NCBI GenBank assembly: GCA_036023115.1
Contig: JAYKKT010000056.1
Coordinates: forward strand, 3,884,501 to 3,948,500
DNA length: 64,000 nucleotides
Reading direction: 5' to 3'
Source of the DNA: Brasenia schreberi
Lineage: Eukaryota; Streptophyta; Magnoliopsida; Nymphaeales; Cabombaceae
In this document: positions 58,396 through 64,000 of the stretch, piece after piece
Layout of the letters: each line of letters begins with the position of its first letter
Numbering within the stretch: the stretch's first letter is position 1
Notes under the pieces: generated by a model
Told to the model about the DNA's origin: nothing
Databases searched by the model: none
What the model saw: the letters and a program-made list of their open reading frames with translations, nothing else
Translations under genes and position numbers: made by a program

Positions 58396-61300
58396 TGTAA
58401 ACACCCCGAAATCCCACAAACTTCTCAAATAAAACCTGGTTTTGTAAAAGCAGCCCCAAAGGGCTATTTTGAGTCTGGAAACCCAGGAGCCTTCCAGACA
58501 AAACCCTGTACATATGTTTAAACTATATATATTTTAAAATATGTATAATATAGTTTTAAAACCTTTAAAAAGGTATTTTGAAACCCCACAAAGCGACTTT
58601 GCCTGATGCAAGCAGGACCAGAAGAGCCAAAGAGAGCCCGGAACTGGAGCACATATCGAGCCCGGCACAACAACTCTCGTGTTAGATTCATCCCCAGGAT
58701 CTCGAACGTCCAAGCCCCTGTTATCAACAAATCATTGGAAATCATCTCCGAAAGGTGAAAATAGAAGCGAACGACCATGTTGGCGAAGACCCAATGCAAG
58801 ACGGAGTACTGATGCTGTCAGACCCCGCACAAACCGTTCGTTTCGAACATACCCTGAAGGAGTCAGAATTCAGTTTGGATTGGATCTAGACCATATATAT
58901 CCAGATCCCAATCCAAATGTGTATGTAGATTTGGATTTGGATTTGGATCCAAAGATCCAATCCAATATCGACATCCATGGCCCACATCACCTTCTCATAA
59001 ATAGAGGTGGGGCCCACTTGAAATTCACGTGGGATTTTGGGCATGAGAGAGAATGGGGAGGATAAGCATGAGAGAAATGTATTAAGCTTGACTTGTGTGT
59101 CAAGTTTTGGGTTAATCATGTGGGTTAGCCTAATTAGTGTGGGTTTAAACTTGTATGAACCTACACCTAACCTAGGGCTGCACCAACATGATGCAATGAA
59201 GTCCATGGGCTATGCAAAGGGAGACTCCTAACCCAATCCTAAGTCAAAACCCTTAATCCTAGCCATTTGCCCTAATCCAGGCCTAATCCTATCCTAATCA
59301 CCTAACCCACTTCTCTAATCCTACCTAATTCCAACCTAATCACCTAACCCACCTCCCTAATCCTTCCCTAAACCTAGCCTAATTTCCTTAATCCTAACCT
59401 AATCCTAGCCTAAACACCTAACCCACCTCACTAAACCTCACCCTAAAACCACCCCACCTAGCTAAGCCCTAAACCACTAAACCACCACTTCAAAACCAGC
59501 CCAATCGACCTCTTGAAAATCCTATAACTGCCCCCCGTTAGTGGGCTGGTTTTTGAGATTTTTCCAGCCTATCTTGGGCCAGCCGAGGCCTTCCTCTCCT
59601 CTTGCTCTCTTCTCTCACCTGCTCCACCACCACCTCCGGCCAGCTCCACTCCACGCCACTACCAGCTCCCTTCCTTGACAGCCCGACTGCATCAACCTGT
59701 CGCTGCCTGCCTTGACACCCGGTTGTACCCACCTTCCGTCCTGCTGCACCTTGCCACACCCGCCAACCTCCCCTTCCTCTCCGGTTAGTACCCTATCCTA
59801 ACACCACCCTATCTTCACTACCCCTCCATTCTCAGCCACCACATAACACCCTACCTTAGCCCAGTCACAACTTCATCTAGCCGGCCACTACCTAGTTGCC
59901 CACCACCATTTAACCATACCCGATCACACCACCCGCTGCCCTATCTTCCCATTAGACAGCCCCTAACTACCCCAGCCGCCTTACCTTTTCCCCCTAGGAC
60001 CTGCCCCTCCTTTTCCTTGAACCAGCCCTTAGCCAATACCCTAGCTAGCTCCCCTTTGCCATTCCTAATCACCCCTAGTTACCCCAGCCGGCCGCCACCT
60101 AACCTGCCACTAGTCAGCCAGCCACAACCGACTTACATTCTTTCCCCTAGACAGCCCCTAGCCAAGACCCTTAGTTCTACCTTCCCAAGGACCTGCCCTA
60201 CACCTTATTGACACCCCCTCTCCATTCGGCCAACCTCTGCCCGACTGCCACATCCGCTCCCTTGTCACCCGGCCAGCACCTTGCTTCCCTCCGATCACTC
60301 CTTTGCCGTGCCCTTCCGAGGAGCTCCCTCTTGCAGCCCAAGGTGACGCTCAAGCCCAAGCTCAAGCAAGTCACCTCCGAACCAGCTATACGTAAGTGCC
60401 TAACTCGGTCCTTGTTTATAGACTTGCTTAAGCTTAATTAAATTTGATATGGGGTTGTAATAACGGAGCATTGTCTCCCCCCGCTTGTAATAACGTGGCT
60501 TGGCACACCCACACACACGTGCACTTGAGCCTATCTCGCTCTTAGTTATGCACGATTTTAAACACACACGGGCCTAATCAGCCCTTAAGATATAGACTTA
60601 TTTATATAATTTAAGTTGCGTAGGGTTTTGCTTAAGTTGTGTGTGTTGTCTTTCAATTCTCGCACTCACACACATTGAGCTTTCGCTCTTATTTGCAAGA
60701 CCCAAGTAAGGGCCGTGTTATATTTTCCCTTGGGTTTAATTTCATGTCGTGTGTGTAGTACTTCAATTCTACACTCACACACATTGAGCCTTCGCTCTTA
60801 CTCCCAAGACCTTAGTTAAGGCCATATTGCAATTTATATTTGGGTTTAATTTCATGTCGTGTGCGTAGTACTTCAATTCTACACTCACACACATTGAGCC
60901 TTCGCTCTTAATCCCAAGACCTTAGTTAAGGCCATATTGCAATTTATATTTGGGTTTCATTTAAGTTGTGTGAGTTGTCTTTCAATATACACACAACACC
61001 CACGCAACACGTTGGCGACCTTCGGGCCCATATATATTATAAGTATTTCTCTTTCTGCTATGTCTTTAAGATTTGGGTTTTAAGGTTCAGCAGTGTGCGT
61101 AGTCTTTACATATATACACGGCACACACTTGCACTATTGAGCCTTTCCGCTCTTAAGATATAGCCATATTTTCCTTTTGCAATTTACATTACAAGTCATT
61201 TTCCTTCCGCATTGTCTTTCAATTTCGGGTTTTCTCTTTAGAGTTACGTGAGTTTACATTGCATATACGCCATACCACGAGTTAGGACGCATATTGCATC

Positions 61301-61726
61301 AAAGCAAACCCCATACTCCCGTTCAAAGTCGCCCCACTTAGGCTACGTGTTCATAACACACACCTAGTTGGCCCAAAAAGGGATAAAAAGAAAGACATAG
61401 GTACGTGCAAATCCACGTGAAATAAAATCTGAAAATCATACAAAAACAACCCGAATCGAACACCTCAAAACGTTTTCGTAGGTTCTCATATTTTAAAACT
61501 CGATTTTTAAGCGTATAGACTGACCCTTGCGCATCGGTGCAAGAAGGTCTGCGACGAAAAGAGCTTGCTTGCTCACAGTCGCCACGTTAGGAGTCAGATT
61601 GAAAAATATCTCTTTGCTAGCTTAAGTAAGCTAGCTGGCATGCCCTTTTTCTTAAATAGGACTTAGACATACGAAAAGATTCGCTTTAGGCCTAAGAACC
61701 AGAAGCGGGAACTTTCTGCATCTACA
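58396..61726 (+). mobile_element. 5' LTR of a Ty3/gypsy (Tat/Ogre-type) element, 3.3 kb
   Basis: It starts TGTAAACACCCCG and ends at CTACA, just before the primer-binding site. It contains a GGATTTGGATTTGGAT stretch near 58930, a long C-rich section (59220-60400), the block GGGGTTGTAATAACGGAGC followed by GTCTCCCCCC near 60450, and tandem repeats. It shares these with the truncated copy at 22472-24740. The 3' LTR lies beyond the window, so the exact limits are judged from TG/CA ends. Long frames in the C-rich part reflect composition. Confidence 0.72.
60622..61060. repeat. 110-bp tandem repeats in the gypsy LTR
   Basis: Units begin at 60731, 60841 and 60951 with TGGGTTTMAT and contain ACACTCACACACATTGAGCC followed by TTCGCTCTTA. 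The first two are almost identical. A diverged unit precedes them and a partial one follows. Confidence 0.92.
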
Positions 61727-61731
61727 GGATT

Positions 61732-61749
61732 TGGCACGCCCGGTGGGAC
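61732..61749 (+). other. Gypsy primer-binding site
   Basis: TGGCACGCCCGGTGGGAC lies 5 bases after the LTR end. It begins with TGG, complementary to the CCA end of a tRNA, as a primer-binding site should. The priming tRNA is probably an Arg type but cannot be fixed by eye. Confidence 0.65.
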
Positions 61750-61869
61750 GTGAGTCTTTTTAAATCGAGTTATCTTAGGAACCTTGCGAAAACATTTTCC
61801 AAAAGATGTTATTTTTAACTCTTTCTTTATTATACTTCATACGCAGGAATTTTGAAAAAGCTTGAAAGC

Positions 61870-64000
61870 ATGTCAAAATCCAACCCAAGTGAAGTGTCGA
61901 GCCAAGGCTCATGCGCATCAAGTTCTCACTCTAGGAGGATTTTGAAAAATAAAATCAAACTAGACGAGATAGAAGACTTGAGAAGGGAATTCGAGGCCAA
62001 AATCGATGCTCTCAGCCAAGAGGCTTAGGGAGGCGATTCGTGTTCATCAAATGGTGAACAAAAGGCCAAGAAAAAAACTGAAAAATCTCACAGACATAAA
62101 GAGGCCTCCGTAATAGAAGGCAACCAATACCACGAGTCCTTCACACAAAAGGACTGTAAAGCCCTACAGCAGCTACTGAAAGGGCAAAATAAAGAGAAAA
62201 GGAGTTACGCCCTGTTTGATTTCCTACCCATGGATTATGAAACAGATAGTGACGATGAAATACCGAACTTCCATCGGTATGATGGCATGGGAGACCCTAG
62301 GTCTCACTTGCAACTTTTCTCGCGTCGAGCCCATAAGAAGAAAAAGGACTCGATGAAATGGGTGTATTGGTTCCCTCTATCCCTTAAAGGCACAGCTGCC
62401 AAATGGCTGGCTTCCTACGAATTAAGCCAGTTCGCTACTTTTGAAGAGTTAGCAAACTGCTTTATGTAAAGATTTGCACATAACGTAGAAGTCACGCCGA
62501 CTTTAAACACTTTAAGGGATACAAAGCAAGGCATGAATGAAGACGTACATGCCTTCATTATTCGATGGAGGTCCCTTTTAGGCCAAGTGCGAGAGCCAAT
62601 ATCCGAAGGATGCGCAGTCATGCTCATCTTGGATAATTTTAAAAGCGAGCTAAAGACCCTTCTCTCGCTCCACGAAATCTCAACTTTCCATAAGTTGATA
62701 AAAAAAGCATCCCTTTTCGAAACAAACTTGAAAAAGGGGATATACGATCACTTATGGAAAGGAAGTATCATTTCCAAAACACACCTCGAGAAGCCCATCA
62801 CTTATGGGCTACCCACGATGGACAAAGGGGCAAAGCCCCATAAAATCGCCAATGTCGGGGTGGATCCAGGTTTGGCGGGCACTTCGAAATTTTTTTGAAA
62901 AACTAGAAAACAAAAGGGAGAGAAACTTCCAAAAACCTATTGAAAAACGGGAGTACACACCGCTGGGGCAACCTATGTCGGAGATCCTAGACCTCCTACT
63001 TACCCAAGGCATGATTGAACTTCCCAAAAACCCCGAGGGAGTCACTTCCAAAGGGGGATATTTAAACCATTTTTGTAAATATCATTGGCTCAAAGGCCAT
63101 GATACAAAGCGTTGTTTCTCTCTTTTAAACAAAATCGAGAACTTGATAGCGGAGGGCCGGCTCCAGGTCACTGCGGAACCTGAGCCAACTCAAGCTATCT
63201 TCAAAGAACCCTTTCCCAAGCATGCCAGTAGCAGCGGGAAAGGAAAGGAAGTATGTACCCTCACCTTTTCGAAAGATCTAGTGCATTCGTCTGAGTCTGG
63301 TCGATCCACTTGTGCGTCTACCCTTGTACTTTACAAGAAGCCCACCCAAGTGACCATTCGGAGACCACCAAGAGCTGAATCCCCGGCTAAACCAGTTTTA
63401 AAAATACAAGGTGCTCCTAAACTTACGATTAGAGCCAGTTTAAGTGCGAACCCTAGGTTGGTCGTGGGGGAAGTGACTAGATCCGGGGGATCTATCAACC
63501 CCCGCACCTACAAAGTGCTAAAAAGGTGGTCAGTGTACCTGGCCCCTCAAAAGCATGTATTCCTAGAGTTCTGCCAAAAGCAAACAATGAGAAAATCGTC
63601 TTAAACCCTTATGATTTCGAAAACCATCTTTCAAAGATTCCTATCCACATGTCCATCCTAGAGCTTATACAAACTTCGCCTAGGCATAGACTCGTGCTAG
63701 AGAAAATTCTAGAAAGAGCTAAGGTTAGTTCGAACATAAGTCCTGAATCCTTGTCTGACCAAGTGGCGTCAATAGGAGCAAGATGACCCATCACTTTCTC
63801 GAAAGATGATGTAGATAGACCCTATGAGTCCCATAACTAGGCCCTGCATATCGAGGTGGTTCTGAATAACCACTCTCTGGACAGGTGCCTAGTCGATGGG
63901 GGAGGAGGGCTCAACATCCTTCCACTTCATGTAGCGTATCAAATCGGAGTCACCTTGACTTCTGTGAACCCAAGCCCCATCGTTATCACTAGATACAATG
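61870..64000 (+). pseudogene. Ty3/gypsy gag-protease relic (Tat/Ogre-type), runs off the window
   Basis: The start ATG at 61870 (MSKSNPSEVSSQGS) precedes a coiled-coil-like segment (LDEIEDLRREFEAKIDAL). The retrotransposon gag domain follows (HRYDGMGDPRSHLQLFSRRA, WFPLSLKGTAAKWLASYE, then HNVEVTPTLNTLRDTKQGMN). After a frameshift in a T run near 62893 comes a zinc knuckle, FCKYHWLKGHDTKRC (about 63075). A further shift near 63560 leads to the aspartic protease core (LDRCLVDGGGGLNILPL, about 63880), where the usual DNGS-type site reads DGGG. In-frame stops fall at 62026 and 62467 (same frame), 63784 and 63838. The reverse transcriptase would lie beyond the window end. Confidence 0.85.

Noticed and set aside
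59538..60441. Open frames in a C-rich region
   Set aside because: Same LTR segment as at 22600-23600, with no protein family and the same compositional cause.

Overview
The window is nuclear DNA of a flowering plant. It is AT-rich and retrotransposon-dense, and it has GT/AG splicing, Ty1/copia and Ty3/gypsy elements, a plant FAR1/MULE transposase relic, tRNA-derived SINE-like elements and a plant bHLH transcription factor gene. Only two loci look like functional protein-coding genes. One is a small single-exon gene of unknown function (3691-4065, minus). The other is a two-exon bHLH gene of the bHLH30/TMO5-like type (40755-43548, plus). Every other coding-like stretch is a broken transposon gene or an unsupported reading frame.

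The dominant repeat is one family of RTE-like LINEs with an apurinic-type endonuclease, a reverse transcriptase and a 3' tail of (GTT)n. Six sizeable copies (B to G, at 5348, 9329, 18281, 24866, 28322 and 51192) all lie on the minus strand, and none has an intact frame. Target-site duplications can be read for B, F and G. A 209-bp derivative on the plus strand (1346-1554) keeps the exact 5' and 3' ends of the family with everything between removed, and it has its own target-site duplication.

The region 13.8-33.1 kb is a nest of insertions. It holds a decayed L1-type LINE, then a decayed minus-strand copia pol. A plus-strand copia sits inside that pol, with an LTR, primer-binding site and gag that can be recognised; LINE D interrupts it and a gypsy LTR fragment follows. 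LINE E comes next, then a second plus-strand copia split by LINE F. The region 33-40 kb is mostly non-coding and holds a SINE, a palindromic compound microsatellite, a possible organelle-derived segment and a 350-bp foldback element. The bHLH gene follows. The region 43.5-51 kb shows no supported gene.

From 51 kb onward come LINE G, several SINE-like segments and a decayed MULE transposase (56.3-58.1 kb). The window ends in a large Ty3/gypsy element of Tat/Ogre type: a 3.3-kb 5' LTR with internal 110-bp tandem repeats, a primer-binding site, and a gag-protease frame broken by stops and frameshifts. I found no CRISPR array, rRNA, functional tRNA, operon or clearly new biological system. The most unusual items are the end-preserving LINE derivative, two LINE copies that share the same inactivating mutations, and a set of four hairpins in the copia LTR.
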